Assembly: GCF_035594125.1 (NCBI RefSeq)
Contig: NW_026973669.1
Location: 414,001 to 478,000 of the forward strand
Length of the DNA stretch: 64,000 bases
Source: Scylla paramamosain
Taxonomy: Eukaryota; Arthropoda; Malacostraca; Decapoda; Portunidae
Reading direction: 5' to 3'
Shown here piece after piece: positions 27,957 to 42,039 of this stretch; position 1 is the stretch's first letter, and each line of letters opens with the position of its first letter. The notes beneath the pieces were generated by a model that saw only the letters and a list, made by a program, of their open reading frames with translations, had not been told where the DNA came from and did not search any database. A program made the position numbers and the translations under genes.

Positions 27957-28269
27957 CCAATAAACGCTACTACAAATAGTCAAACTAAAATTGAAAAGAG
28001 TTTTAAATAGAGCCCTGCAATTTATTAATTGGAATGACAATGACAGAATATCAAACAATGAACAATTGCATTTGAAATATAACGTTCCTCTTATCAACAT
28101 GTCCATACACTGTAAAACACAAAACCTATTGGAAACAATAAAACAGAACAATGAAGATATACACAGTAGCTTAATAAACGAAAGAGAGAATGACTTCATT
28201 CGCAGTTGGTTCCCTAGCTCAGTAATAACCACAAACCAACAACTACCTACTCTAATATATACAAACTAA
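27955..28269 (+). mobile_element. Jockey/I-like LINE ORF2 C-terminus (fragment)
   Basis: Reads RVLNRALQFINWND, LHLKYNVPLINMSIH and SWFPSS, then a stop. This pattern (a RALRFI block, then an LH...N.PLN block, then WFP) is the C-terminal end of jockey-group LINEs. Confidence 0.6.
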
Positions 28270-29092
28270 AGCAATGTTTTAAGTCATATATTCCTTCCGT
28301 CAACAGCCGCGGCAGTGTGCGCGGGTGCCCCTCTCTTTCAGGCCTCGTGCTCTGAGTCGCTGGGACGTGATGGGTGACTCAGAGCAGATTTCAGTCGCTT
28401 GGTAACGTTCCCAAGCAAGAGCCTTACCATCCTGGTAACAAGCATTACCAGCACCTCGATCCGATTTCACGGTCGTTGTTTTCGTGGTTACGGTGATCCC
28501 CAACCTGGTAACAATCATAACAAAACGAATACCTCTGCCTTGGTCATGGTATGCCGGAGCCCCTTTACTAGACAAGATGAGTCAATTCATGACAAAAAAC
28601 GGACAACGCCAGCACTAAAAGAGAGAGAGAAAGGCATGAAATACATCACTGGTGCCTTCAACTCGCCTTATCCATCTACTGCAAACATGGTTACATTTTT
28701 TTTTTTTTTATTCTTTCCTTTGAATACCTGTCTAATATTCGAGAAATTCTGCGTATGCCAACTACGTACATAATAAATAATTTATTTCCCTCTTCCTCAG
28801 TGCTGTACACATACATTATCACTGTACAACAAATTTCAGGGTTAAGAAGAAAACAGTTTTCATGTGCGTTTTATTATGAAGTTCAGTGTGCTGAATTCAA
28901 ATTTGATAACAAAAATTTCATGCCACGTCACAATTTTTTGTAAATCGCTGTTTTAATAATTATGCAATTAATAGAGATTTCCAAAATTCCATAAATGTAT
29001 TTTGCTCCCAAAGTCAGATTAAATGTCTTCATTGTATTTATTTAATTAATATATAATGTTTGTTAGCTTTATATAATGTATTAACCTACAAT
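28270..29092. other. Unassigned
   Basis: Neither strand gives a recognisable product. A poly-T run is near 28698-28709. Confidence 0.45.
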
Positions 29093-29872
29093 CTAGTATT
29101 TACTTCTTCTTTTATAAGACGTCTCAGGCGTGTCACGCTTCAGGTTCCAACAGAAGTCAGCCAGCATACCAGGGCTCCATTTTCCCTTGCACCTGTTTTC
29201 CATTGACGCTATATCTTGATGGAACCTCTCTCCATGTTCATCACTCACATCTGCTGCGTTCTCTGGGAAGAAGGACAGATGAGAATGAAGAAAGTGTATC
29301 TTCAGTGACATATTGCATCCGAGATCTTGGTAGCATTTGATTAGCCTCTCCACTTTACGCTCTCGCTGGGACTCTTGGTGCTTTCCCAGAAGCCCTTTGC
29401 ATACATCTTTGAATGCATGCCAGGACGCTAGCTCAGGTTCATCCATTGTTGCCTCAAAGTCCTCATCATTTATAAGCTTGCGAATCTGAGGGCCTACAAA
29501 TATACCCTCTTTAATCTTGGCATCACTAATTTTAGGGAAGATCCCTTTGAGATACTGGAAACATGGCTTGTTATGTTGCAGTGCTTTGGTAAATTGCTTC
29601 ATTAGGCCTAGTTTTATATGCAGTGGTAGCAAAATGATTTTCCCCTTCTTAACTAGTGGCTCATGAATTACATTATGGCATCCAAGCGTCATAGATTCCC
29701 GAGATGGCCATTCTGAGCGTATATAATGTTCTGATCTGGCCCTACTGTCCCACTTGCAAAGAAAGCACATAAATTTGGTGTATCCAGTTTGTAGCCCATT
29801 AAGTATGGCTACTACTTTCAAGTCAACTGTCTCTTGTATTGCCTTAATGTAACTGATCCACATATATAACAA
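29093..29872 (-). CDS. Unnamed transposon-like conserved protein (C-terminal exon)
   Basis: An intact frame of up to 259 codons, first in-frame ATG near 29863, stop at 29093-29095. Distinctive blocks are TGYTKFMCFLCKWDSRA, PLHIKLGLMKQF, KEGIFVGPQIRKL, GCNMSLKIHFLHSHLSFFPE, SDEHGERFHQDI and GKWSPGMLADFCW. Repeated Cys and His suggest metal or nucleic-acid binding. I recall similar uncharacterised proteins occurring in many copies in invertebrate genomes, which suggests a transposon-derived family, but I cannot name it. The N-terminal part is absent here; an in-frame stop lies just upstream near 29890. Confidence 0.6.
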   Translation of the reverse strand: MLYMWISYIKAIQETVDLKVVAILNGLQTGYTKFMCFLCKWDSRARSEHYIRSEWPSRESMTLGCHNVIHEPLVKKGKIILLPLHIKLGLMKQFTKALQHNKPCFQYLKGIFPKISDAKIKEGIFVGPQIRKLINDEDFEATMDEPELASWHAFKDVCKGLLGKHQESQRERKVERLIKCYQDLGCNMSLKIHFLHSHLSFFPENAADVSDEHGERFHQDIASMENRCKGKWSPGMLADFCWNLKRDTPETSYKRRSKY

Positions 29873-29984
29873 AACTTGTCTGGCGAATGCGCCCCATTAC
29901 ATCAGGTATAGGAAGCGCTCCCCACGCACTTGCCAAGCGACTAGCAAGACCACTCTCCAACGCTGAGATGTTTTAAAACACAAC

Positions 29985-30430
29985 ACATCAAACTCCCTTG
30001 TATTACACATAGAAAAATGTAAACACTTACCAAAATGGGAAGAGGCTAAAGAAATTAAAGTTGGATTGAAGAAAAGAATGAGAAAAGCTATAGAGGCAAC
30101 CCTCATAACAACTAGGGAAGTCATTAACCACAGAGAAGGTTTAATCAGGTGGGCGGGTAATTCCGCCAGATTGGCCCTCAGGTCAGGTACAAGGAAAACC
30201 CACAGTAAATGCTCGTCACGTAGGCGGATAATGCCACCTGACTAGGAAAATAAAATTAGGTGAGGTACACGCCAGGATGGCAATACTCTGTACGAATGTC
30301 AAATGGGAAAAATTTTGTATGTTGTTATAAATAGTGTGTTTTCACTCATGTAAATCAGTCTCTCTGAGGATGGCTATTCAGCCGAAACGTTAGAGATTAA
30401 AAGAATCCTAACTCCTCCCTGGGTTTTTAT
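29985..30430 (+). mobile_element. Penelope-like element 3' end
   Basis: The end of a GIY-YIG-like domain is readable (KRMRKAIEATLITTREVIN). It is followed by a 3' UTR containing GAGGATGGCTATTCAGCCGA then AACGTTAGAGATTAAAA, a motif I associate with Penelope 3' regions. Heavily 5'-truncated. Confidence 0.5.
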
Positions 30431-30604
30431 CCCCCTTCCTAAACCCAGCTACTTGTCAACATGAACAGTTCACATAAGGGGAACTGCAGTCACGAACCCC
30501 GACAAATTCTTCAGCAATAAATACAGTTACCTAAACCATTATATAGTCAGGCAGTATCAAACCTACTGATCATCTACCTACTATATTCAAAATATCAACT
30601 AAAT

Positions 30605-30712
<108 letters not shown>

Positions 30713-31454
30713 AGTAGCAAGTTAAATTACATATCAAAGCAGCTAACTGACAGCTATTTGGAAACTACATGGACGCAAAAATAACATTAAAAGACCTCAA
30801 TAACTCAACAACACACGAAATGGAGAATGTTAGAATTATTATGGACTGATACAATAATAAAAAAAAAAAGGAAAAAAGGAATGGGAATAGCAATACTGAA
30901 ACACACAAAAAAGAAAAAAGAATTAAATTTAACCTAGCCGAACACTAATGCAGCTCCAGACATCATACAATGCTCTCAAGACGCAAGCAGACACAAAAGG
31001 ATGGACACAGGGTAATTAAGTAAGGCTTAGACTGGAATTAAGAAACAAACACAAAGAAGAACAGAGGCTAGAGTGACATCGTAGATTTGAGCAAAGACAG
31101 CAAAACTTTTGGGCAAAAAATAGACTCGGAAAATACTTGAAAAGTAATGAGGGGAGGAAATGTCACTCAAAGAAAAATGCACCGTCATGGAAAACATATG
31201 AAAAGAAATATTTAAAATCACCCAAGAAGAAAATGCAACATTTGATGGGTTACATGAGCAAACAGTTGAAAATCACCTACACATTCATACTGACAGAATT
31301 ACTCCCTTCGATAGAGTCAACCTAATAAGACTGAACAACAATGACTATATTACGAAAAAAATACAACAGAAAAGTCTTCAAGAACATTAAACGTACAAAA
31401 ATACAACACCAGGTGAATCACAAATCCTATCTAATCCTATTCTTGAAAATTGCG

Positions 31455-32381
<927 letters not shown>

Positions 32382-32869
32382 ACAAACATCTTTATCGCAT
32401 GCTACTCATCCGGTTATATCCCTGTCTCCTTTAAAAAGCTATAGCTGAGGGAATAAAAATCCACAAGAACCCCCTCAACTATCGGCCCATTTCTCTTCTA
32501 GAGGTCCCTGACAAAAACTTTGAGAAGATAATTATCAATAGCTTTAACTCACTAATAGGTTTAGCTCACATTTCATTACAAACAATATAATTAGAAATAA
32601 ACAACATGGTCTCCGCTCACACAAAGGAACAACACTGGAATATTCATAGCCAATGAGAAAAAAAAAAATTATTTCTGCTCAAGCTAACAAAAATTAAGTA
32701 TTTATAATTTCCAGAGATGTGGCAAAAAATTATGAAGTTTGGCACTCTGGTCTGAAATCCAAATCTAAATCCAAAGCTTCCAGGAATATTACAAAGAATA
32801 TCATCCAGCTTCTTAGACAACAGGACTGCCACAATCACAATAGGTACAGAAAATAGTAACCCAGTCAAA

Positions 32870-33070
32870 TAGAGTGGTAGATGAGTGGAACGGGCTCAGT
32901 CATCATGTTGTTAGTGCTAGGACATTAGAGAGCTTCAAGAGAAGATTAGACGGGTTTATGGATGGGGATAATATATGAAAATTGGTAGGTATATTTCATA
33001 CAGAGACTGCCACGTGTAAGCCTGGTCGCTTCTTGCAGCTTCCCTTATTTCTTATGTTCTTATGTATGTT
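32870..33070 (+). mobile_element. CR1-like LINE (C1) 3' end, joined to J2 LINE
   Basis: Reads VVDEWNGL, then LESFKRRLD-like coding, then the C1 3' UTR. It ends in three copies of the 8-bp-type tail TTCTTATG. It follows RT sequence of a different LINE with no spacer. Confidence 0.8.
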
Positions 33071-33780
33071 CTTATGTAACAACCGATCCTGACCAATATA
33101 AGTAACTAACAACAACAGATGTACATCACACAGTTGATTGCCTCGCTTGTGCAGTTATTAATAATCCACTTCCTAAGCCCATTTGCACTAACTAAACACC
33201 AAACTATTAAGTACAATTGTTTTAACCAACTACGCTTACTCTACACTATTGCTAATAACTAATCCAAACTGGTTAGATCTGAGCCTAGTTCCTCTCCATA
33301 ATACACCAGCGCCCTGAGTTAAATAAGCGCACCTCTTGTCGTTGGGTTTAACCTCTGGTAAGGATTGCAGTCCTCCAACAGCGGGGGTGGTTAGATGGCT
33401 ACATCTCGCCTTGAGTCGGACATCTGTTGCTCCCCTAGTTTGGAAAAGTGAGAAGACGAACTGTCTGAGAGGGGAAAAGGGGATTGGGTTGATACCCACC
33501 TCGCCCCATGGTGTAGCAGGGAGCCTGAAGACCGCCCATGCCATCACATGGAGATGCACTGCACTACACTGCATTACAATATATGTGCACTAAATTATCA
33601 CACTAACCTAATATTTCGCAGAGATGTTTATACTTACTTTATCCACACTTACCTTGCTGTTCCTGTGGTATATTAGTTTAACGCAGACTCACTTGTTGCT
33701 AAATATTTTTTTAGAAGGCATAAATATTATGCCTAGTTATACCTGGGAGAGTACTAACACTTATTTTAGTAGTTATTGAT
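33071..33780. other. Unassigned
   Basis: A GC-richer block at 33260-33590 has long open frames on both strands with no recognisable product. Confidence 0.4.
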
Positions 33781-33845
33781 GGGATGACAGTCAGCTTGTT
33801 AGGGCTTAGTTTGTTGTTTGCACATGGAATAAGCAGTCATTGTCA

Positions 33846-34419
33846 TACTTACCTGTTCTATACTTACCTGTTTTATCTGTGTATGTTGATGATGGTGTGG
33901 AGGTTTTTGTTTTCGTTTTTGTTTTTTGTTTCTGTTCTTGTTTTTGTTCAAGCTTACCTTGTAGTTCCTAGTGTATGTGTAATACGCAACCACACCCACC
34001 TGTTGCGAAGTAGATTATAAAATTAATTTAAAGATAAGTTACGCCTTGATAAATCTACGACTAACTGTTTTTAGTATGAATGGAGTTGTTGCTCGAGAGA
34101 TTATTTGTGTTCCTGCCATTAACCACAACTGCACACAAAAAGTACCAACATCTTTATACTTACCTGTTCTATACTTACCTGGTCTTATGTATCTTATGTA
34201 TCTGGTCTTATGCTGTTGTTCTAGCGGGAGATATTGTCATTTACCTTGTTGTTTTTGGGGTCTTCGTTTGTTCTTTGGTTTGATTTTTGTGTATGGGATG
34301 TCAGTCTTGTGCTCAGAGCTTAGTGGTGGTCTGTTAGGCTAGCTGCGTTTCTGCCATTAACCACTATGAACTTAGGACAAGCACCGTTATTGTTTACTTA
34401 CCTGCAATATACTTACCTG
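33846..34419. repeat. Dispersed pairs of a TACTTACCTG motif
   Basis: Three pairs, each with 15-bp spacing, at 33846/33861, 34157/34172 and 34395/34410. Surrounding sequence is weakly duplicated as well, for example GCCATTAACCAC near 34117 and 34350. It appears to be a degenerate tandem repeat with units of roughly 240-310 bp. Confidence 0.6.
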
Positions 34420-34476
34420 CAGTTTTCCTCATGCTGATATTTGTCTGCGCCAAAAGCCGCTTTCTGAGTACACTTG

Positions 34477-34655
<179 letters not shown>

Positions 34656-35176
34656 ATAAAAAATAAACTAATATTATATAAAAAAAAGTCCTTTAAATAC
34701 AATAACACAAAATATATGTACAAAGGACCTTATTCATCTAGACTAGTTTCTAATAATCAATAATATAAAAATCAGCAGTGTGGTTAAGCCCACAGTCTTT
34801 CTCCCTTCTACTGAACTTCACCCAACTGCTTAACCTAACCTTTCTCTCTCGGTATTTTTCTCTCTCCTTCACTCCTACTATACTGTACTCTGCTGCACTG
34901 TACTATATTATACTGTACCGTACTATATTATACTGTACTGTACTGTACAGAGCATCATTAGCCTCAAGATGTTCAAAGAGGAACGAAACGTCGCTGATAC
35001 TACAAATTTCGGAAAGCTCCTCGCAGCCCAGCCAACTCAGAAAAATAAATAAATGAATAAATAAATAAAAATAATCAGACGAATAGAAAAATTCAACTGA
35101 AAACTGAACAATGCAGAGGTCGCTCTTGCCTTTAACCACGTCTTCCTAAAAGAGAATATTCTTCCTGGCTACACCA

Positions 35177-35947
<771 letters not shown>

Positions 35948-36033
<86 letters not shown>
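35948..36033. repeat. (AT)n microsatellite
   Basis: A pure AT run. Confidence 0.97.
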
Positions 36034-36035
<2 letters not shown>

Positions 36036-36377
36036 AATTTCATTATTTGCATACAGAACATTATGCTTCATTGCTTATTCAAAATGTATCAATGGTCAGC
36101 TTGACAGCAAAACTGAAATGGATAATGTATTAAAAAGAACTTAACAAACGAAGAAAAGTACTCATATTATTTTTGTACTGTACTGTAAAATACTGTAAAA
36201 ATTTTTGCCACAGAAACCTCTGGCTTTCTTCTTTGCTGCCTGTATGAAAATGATCTCTCCATCTTCCGCTGACACAGCTGAAGGTCAGGAGTAGATTTCC
36301 TCATCTGCTGTACCATATTAAAATGAAGATGGATGACATTTCATCAATCCCTGAAACACACAAGCCAGGAATCATTC

Positions 36378-36498
<121 letters not shown>

Positions 36499-36787
36499 CA
36501 CATTACTGGGGTAATAGGTATGAGCCCACCCAATGTTATTTCTTATGAGGCAAACATAGAAGTTTATCCTTTTTATCTTTTATCCTTTTTTATCCTTTTT
36601 TATCTTTTTATCTTTTTGCACAAACATTATATTATCATTTCTTATTGTGTTACCAGTGCACATGACCTCAAATTCCCGCAGGTGTTAGGACTTACTTTAT
36701 GCTACCCCCTTGTCTTTACTTCTAGCGTCATAATTATTCCCAAATTAATGATTTATTGTTTTCTTTCGTATAGATTTTTACGTCTCG

Positions 36788-37186
36788 ATGTCAAATGAAC
36801 TTCTGCCTCCTATTGAGTTTGTGCTGCAAGAAAAGGAAGATATGATGGTTCTCAGTCCTGCCACCCTCTCTCTTGAGGTTTCCCGTGTGCCTTCTGAAGT
36901 TCCCTCGGAGGCACACATAGGGATGGTGACACAGTTGAGGAACCTCAGCAGGAACCTCCATCACCACCAAGGCGACGGCGAGTTCAGATGGAATAGCAGA
37001 GGTTTAAGATGGGAGGTAGCATTACAAATGTTGCAATTGTTGCAATGCAAATGTTGCAAACAAACCAGAAATTTTTTGTATGAAATCCGTAATTTTTTGG
37101 AGCGGTTGAGCAACACTTTTAACTGCCTTAGCAACACATCTGATACTTTTGTTAGGCTGTGGCAGGCTAAGCAAGATAACATTTAA
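36788..37186 (+). pseudogene. Unidentified frameshifted coding remnant
   Basis: A 132-codon frame follows an acceptor-like TCGTATAG near 36772. In a second frame near 36925-36985 the sequence reads EEPQQEPPSPPRRRRVQME, followed by a stop. That looks like a Pro-rich and basic linker, so the true frame probably shifted. Such linkers occur in transposon-associated DNA-binding proteins, but no family can be named. Confidence 0.25.
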
Positions 37187-37361
37187 GTAAGTTTCTTGTA
37201 GCCTTTTTATGTATATTTATAGATAAGTAGCTAAAATTAGGAATTATTAATAATTAGCATTTATTTTAGTATAAGTAGCATTAACTATAGTCTTAAGAAA
37301 TAGCCATTAATTATCTAAATATTCAAGTGTAAGACATAAGCATATTGTATCAGTTTTAACG

Positions 37362-37362
<1 letters not shown>

Positions 37363-37443
<81 letters not shown>
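37363..37443. repeat. (AT)n microsatellite at the left edge of Gypsy 2
   Basis: A pure AT run just before the second Gypsy element. Confidence 0.97.
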
Positions 37444-37447
<4 letters not shown>

Positions 37448-40400
37448 TCCCACATGTTGTATTCGTGATCCACTTGGATCACATAAATATAGCCTACATG
37501 CGCAGCTAGTCCTCAGTTCCAGTCAGAGTCAGTCTCGATCGCTCACTCAGTTCCCGTCCGAGTCACAGTCAGTCTTGAAAAACGCTGCTCAGTCATCATC
37601 ACGAGCAGCAGTTCATATCACTTCAGAGAGAGAGAACAATCATTTGTCACGTCTAAAATCGTTTTGTGTGCCATTCTGTGTTATCACATTGCGTGCTCTT
37701 ATGTGTTATCATATTGAATGCTATTCTGTGTGTTTTATATTTCTGTGCCTATTATTCCTTGATTCTCTGTGCGCTTTACGTCGCTCATGCAAACACGCTC
37801 ACAGTCTCCTTCATTACCTGTCTGCTGTAACCACCGCCACTTCTCATATCACCTTCATACACGAATCTCATCACCTTCCTAATTGTTCTGGTTCTGGCAC
37901 AGAGATTGTTCATCAGTTTATTCAAAGAACTGAAGAGTAATGCACTCGACGTGCTGCCTTATCTGATAAGGAAAAATATCCATTTTAAAATCACGTATCT
38001 GTCACGAGCCTTCGAGTGTCGCTGACCTGTTGGTGAAATCAGACAGGTTTGCTTCTCTCACTACCTTTGATGACTTCACCGCTCACCTCAGAAATAATTT
38101 CCAGTCATTCCAAACTTGGAGCCACCCACCTCTTCTCAAACTCCCCAAGTGTATCTCACAGCACGTCCGCTCACACACTAATCCTTACCAGGCAGAAAAC
38201 ATTGCTTCCTCTCTGAGCTCAGAATTGATCACTCGGCTACAAGACTCAAAGTGGTTCACTGCTGACTCACTGTCATCAGACGGGTTATAAAGGCTCAAAG
38301 CTTATATCTTGTTCACTTCCTTCCTTGATGCTCCCAATTTCCAGGTCGCCAGTGACATCGAATTCCACAAATCGGATTACATATACGAGTATGATGTCTG
38401 TCATGTTCTCGCGCAGTGTAGGGTTCTTCTTGATAGCTCAGGAAGACACTCATTCAATCCTGAAGCATTCTGTTCCTTCCACAAAAAGGTAAGTCATTTC
38501 TTGCAAGACTGCAGGCATTATCATGCACAGTCTCAGACTCCACAAATATCGTCGGAAAACTCGGCGCCCTTCCCTGACAAGTCCATCATAACATCCTCAC
38601 CCATCCTCAAATCTTTACCTTCTTATGTACTTAAACATCGTACAAAACACAAGGTATGCTTCACACATCCTCCTAACTCAGCACTTCCTTCAATTAACAT
38701 TCGATATGCTGGATTATTTATTCAACGGCATTATCACAGATGTTAGGTGTCACTATCATACAAAGCTTTCTTTGACACGGGTGCTGCGGTTAACCTTATC
38801 AAGATGGATGTATTTAGGAGAGACTCTCTTCCTCTTCTCACAATCACATCACTGCTTTATCACAATGGTATATGTAGGAAAATGATCTTACCTCACGGGA
38901 AAGTATTCTTATCACTGACTTTATCACCCCATGAATCAGACATATGTGATTAATTCTACATTGTATTAAGTGTATCTTTCAATAACCTTCTCATAGGCTT
39001 CAACAGCATGTGCAAATATGACACCAGTCTTTTCCCTGCCATCAATGAAATCGCTCAAGGGAATATTTATATTCCTACTGTTCTTCCCTCTGATACTTCC
39101 TCCCTTGCTGGTGTAGTAACATCTGTTGCAACTCTTCCTTCTCCTAGCGATCAGATGTTATCTACATGGGATATCTTGTGTTACACAACAACCTCCATGC
39201 AAAGGTGTTGAGTTAGAATATGTTTTTTGCCACAATCGATGACAATGCATTCTGTAAAATCGGGCTGAAAAATGTCACATCTACGCCTGTCAAGCTCAAA
39301 GCAGATGTGCTATTAGCAAAAGTCTTGCCTTACTCTGAGAAAGTTGTAATCTTGGATGATTTACCTTCTTCCTCTGTCAATAATGTATGTGCATCTGACA
39401 GCCACGACATGTCTTCTCTCCCGCCTATCACGGATGATCACATATCTGTACTTGATTTCCCAGATACTCAACATGAATTACTGGTTCTCCTAAATTCTTA
39501 AAGGAATGTTGTCTCGCTCCCTGGTTAACTCTAGGCCACACAGACGGCATCACTCATGCTATCTATCTGACGCCCGGATCCAGACCATCTTACACCCTCA
39601 GCTTCAGGGTGCCACACACTCGTCGTGTTCTGCTTGATGACGCTGTGCGATGTATGTTACTTCAGGATGTAGTGAAACCTGCCTGTTCATCTCATTTTGC
39701 TCCCTTGTTACTCGTTCCAAAGAAACAAGACGATTGGCTTGTCGTTGTCGACTTCAGGAAACTAAGCTCATCTATCATTCCTGACCGTTATCTAATGGCG
39801 AGGTTAGGTGATCTTCAGTTTCTCGGTGATTCAAATTCGGTATTTTCCACCCTAGATTTACACTCAGGATTCCTCCAAGTTGAAATGGAAGAAATTTTGC
39901 GGCCATACACTGCTTTCACTACCTCCACTAGCCAATTCATGTTCAAACGCATGGCTCAATGTCTACGTAACTCGCCTTTAACATTTCAGAGATAGATGAA
40001 TTGTGTTCTCTCAGGTCTCATCGGTAAAAGTGTGTTCTCTATAGGACCATTTTCACACACTGTCTCTCGTTCTGTCACGCTTTCAAGCTGCTGGCTTAAA
40101 GATCAAACTCAGCAAATGCTCGTTTCTCAAACAGCAATTTAAATTGGTCACAAAGTCGACAGATCATATTTCTGGCCGACTATGAGAAAGGATATCTTTC
40201 AACATTGTGCGCTCTGTCCTCAGTGTTCTTCACACCGTCCCTCACTCGTTCACGATAGTCCATCACGTCCGCTCTTTGGGACCCAGTCTCTGTTCATTTA
40301 CTCAAACTTCCACTTACAGAGAACGATCATCAGTATCTTCTAGTTTGTGTGGATAGTTTCACTCATTTCACCATTCTTGTTGCTCTCAAGTACAAAACTG

Positions 40401-40855
40401 CAACTTATGTTGTTCGCGCGATCACCGACAACATAATCTGTTCTTATAACTCTCCTTGTGTCATCTTATCTGACAATGGCGCTGAATTCAATAACTCTGA
40501 CTTACAGGAGATTTGTAAAGAATTTCATATCAAGAAATGTAACATTGTTCCTCGCTTTCCCAGCTCAAACGGCAAAGTAGAGCGTTGAAATAAACGTATC
40601 CTTGACGTTCTGCGTTACATAACAGAAGCACAGCACTCGTGTGACGAATGGCTTCCTCACATACCCTGCTCTATCAACTCAGCAATCCACTCCAGCATCA
40701 GCGAGTCTCCACATTCCGTGCTGTTTGGTACCGACAAGCATCTTCTACATTAATTTCTCCACAGCGCGCCGCGTCCTGTCTGCAACATGGATGACTACGT
40801 GAAATGTTGTCTCCGCGATTTTCAATACACCCACAGTTATAATGTGATTTACATT
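37444..40855 (+). mobile_element. Second Ty3/Gypsy LTR retrotransposon, decayed
   Basis: Gag-like frames lie at 38030-38290 and 38309-38746; the second carries a zinc-knuckle-like CSFHKKVSHFLQDC. A retropepsin motif DTGA is near 38777. RT is at 39609-39995 (PLLLVPKKQD, VVDFRKLSS, FSTLDLHSGF), with the YxDD region lost. RNase H is largely deleted. An integrase core is at 40349-40588 (VILSDNGAEF with a catalytic Asp, then FPSSNGKVER with the catalytic Glu). Stops and frameshifts occur throughout. The 5' 120 bp may be LTR or leader; no matching 3' LTR was found because Harbinger sequence follows at 40857. Confidence 0.75.
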
Positions 40856-40856
40856 T

Positions 40857-41705
40857 CCCATTATTTGGAATTTGTAAGGCTTTGTGATCTGCAATATGAT
40901 GTGTGAATAGTGATAAAAAAAAAAAAGTCATTATCAGCATCATTATAAAGAAAAAAATAGTGATGAAAAATTTAAAGATTATGTAGGACTGTTTTTTCTT
41001 ATGTATAGTCTTTAATGCTGGATAAAACAGAAGTAATGTGAACTAGTACAAATGATTTGAAATATTACTATGTGAGTATGATCTCACAGACTGAGGTACA
41101 TCTTTAGTTCTGGATGGAGCATAAATCTTTATAAGTATCCTAGGATACGTTTTTTTTTTTTTTCCTCCATTACCATTGTATTCTGTACCTCTGCCATGTA
41201 TTCCATGCAGATCGCTTACTTGTTTAGGACAAAATATTATTATTTTTTTTTTATTGTACAATAAATGTTGCCATTTGATCACACTTTATCATCTTCAACA
41301 GCAAATGCTATCAGTTTAGAGGTAATACTCTGTTTGGCTTAGTTTTTCGTTTTCCCCACTTCATAAGGTGTTACAACAAATCACTTTTTCTTTCATCATA
41401 ATTAATCTTAATTGTTCATCAATACATTGTTATATTTTTTAAGTAACTAACTGATTAACTATTATTCAAGATGAGGTTGCTTTCTTTATGAAAATACTAT
41501 GACATACTGTGTGTTTTTTCACAGTGAAATCTAAGTGTTCACTGTTACACACAACCTGACAATTAAAGAAATGGTGCCCTTTACGATTAATGTTTTTTAT
41601 AGCAGTGTGTGTACCATCTATTGCCCCTATCACTTTATCAAAATTTGCTTTCCTCGCAGTTTTCACTACAGTTGTGCGTTCTTGTATTCCACTGGGCATC
41701 TTCAC
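40857..41705 (-). mobile_element. PIF/Harbinger element 3' part (copy 1)
   Basis: 41466-41705 on the minus strand encodes a transposase fragment with VIGAIDGTHTAIK (a catalytic Asp in GxIDGTH, the Harbinger hallmark) and NRKGHHFFNCQVVCNSE. The rest, 40857-41515, is non-coding and matches 43175-43830 in reverse complement. Confidence 0.75.
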
Positions 41706-42039
41706 CTCTGTGAATGCTTTCCTCTAGAGAGCTTCAGTGATACCAACTATTGCTCTTAACACTTGACTGGTGCACACTTGCCAAGAATCTCAGGGCAATT
41801 AAGATGTGCTGCAACGGGCAGAGCACTGACCCTGCAAATTGGTCGAGTAACATGTGCCTGTAGTTCCTGACACAGCTTCACATTTTTTTTTTTTTTTTCT
41901 ATTCACAAGGTTAATCTGCAGTTTCAACCAACACTCCCCCCTCTCGGCCTCCCCCCTTTAACCTTCTGTACTTCCCCATAAGGTAAACTGACCTAACCTC
42001 ATCTGGTATCGACCCTAAATGTCTTGACACCTGTCTTAA
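41706..42039. other. Unassigned junction DNA
   Basis: Probably includes more Harbinger sequence on the minus strand, but nothing further could be read with confidence. Confidence 0.35.

Noticed and set aside
30360..30420. Possible small hairpin or ncRNA near a GAGGATGGCTATTCAGCC motif
   Set aside because: Better explained as the Penelope 3' UTR motif.
33236..33593. 112-residue minus-strand and 85-residue plus-strand frames in a GC-richer block
   Set aside because: Overlapping frames with no family resemblance; more likely an unrecognised repeat.
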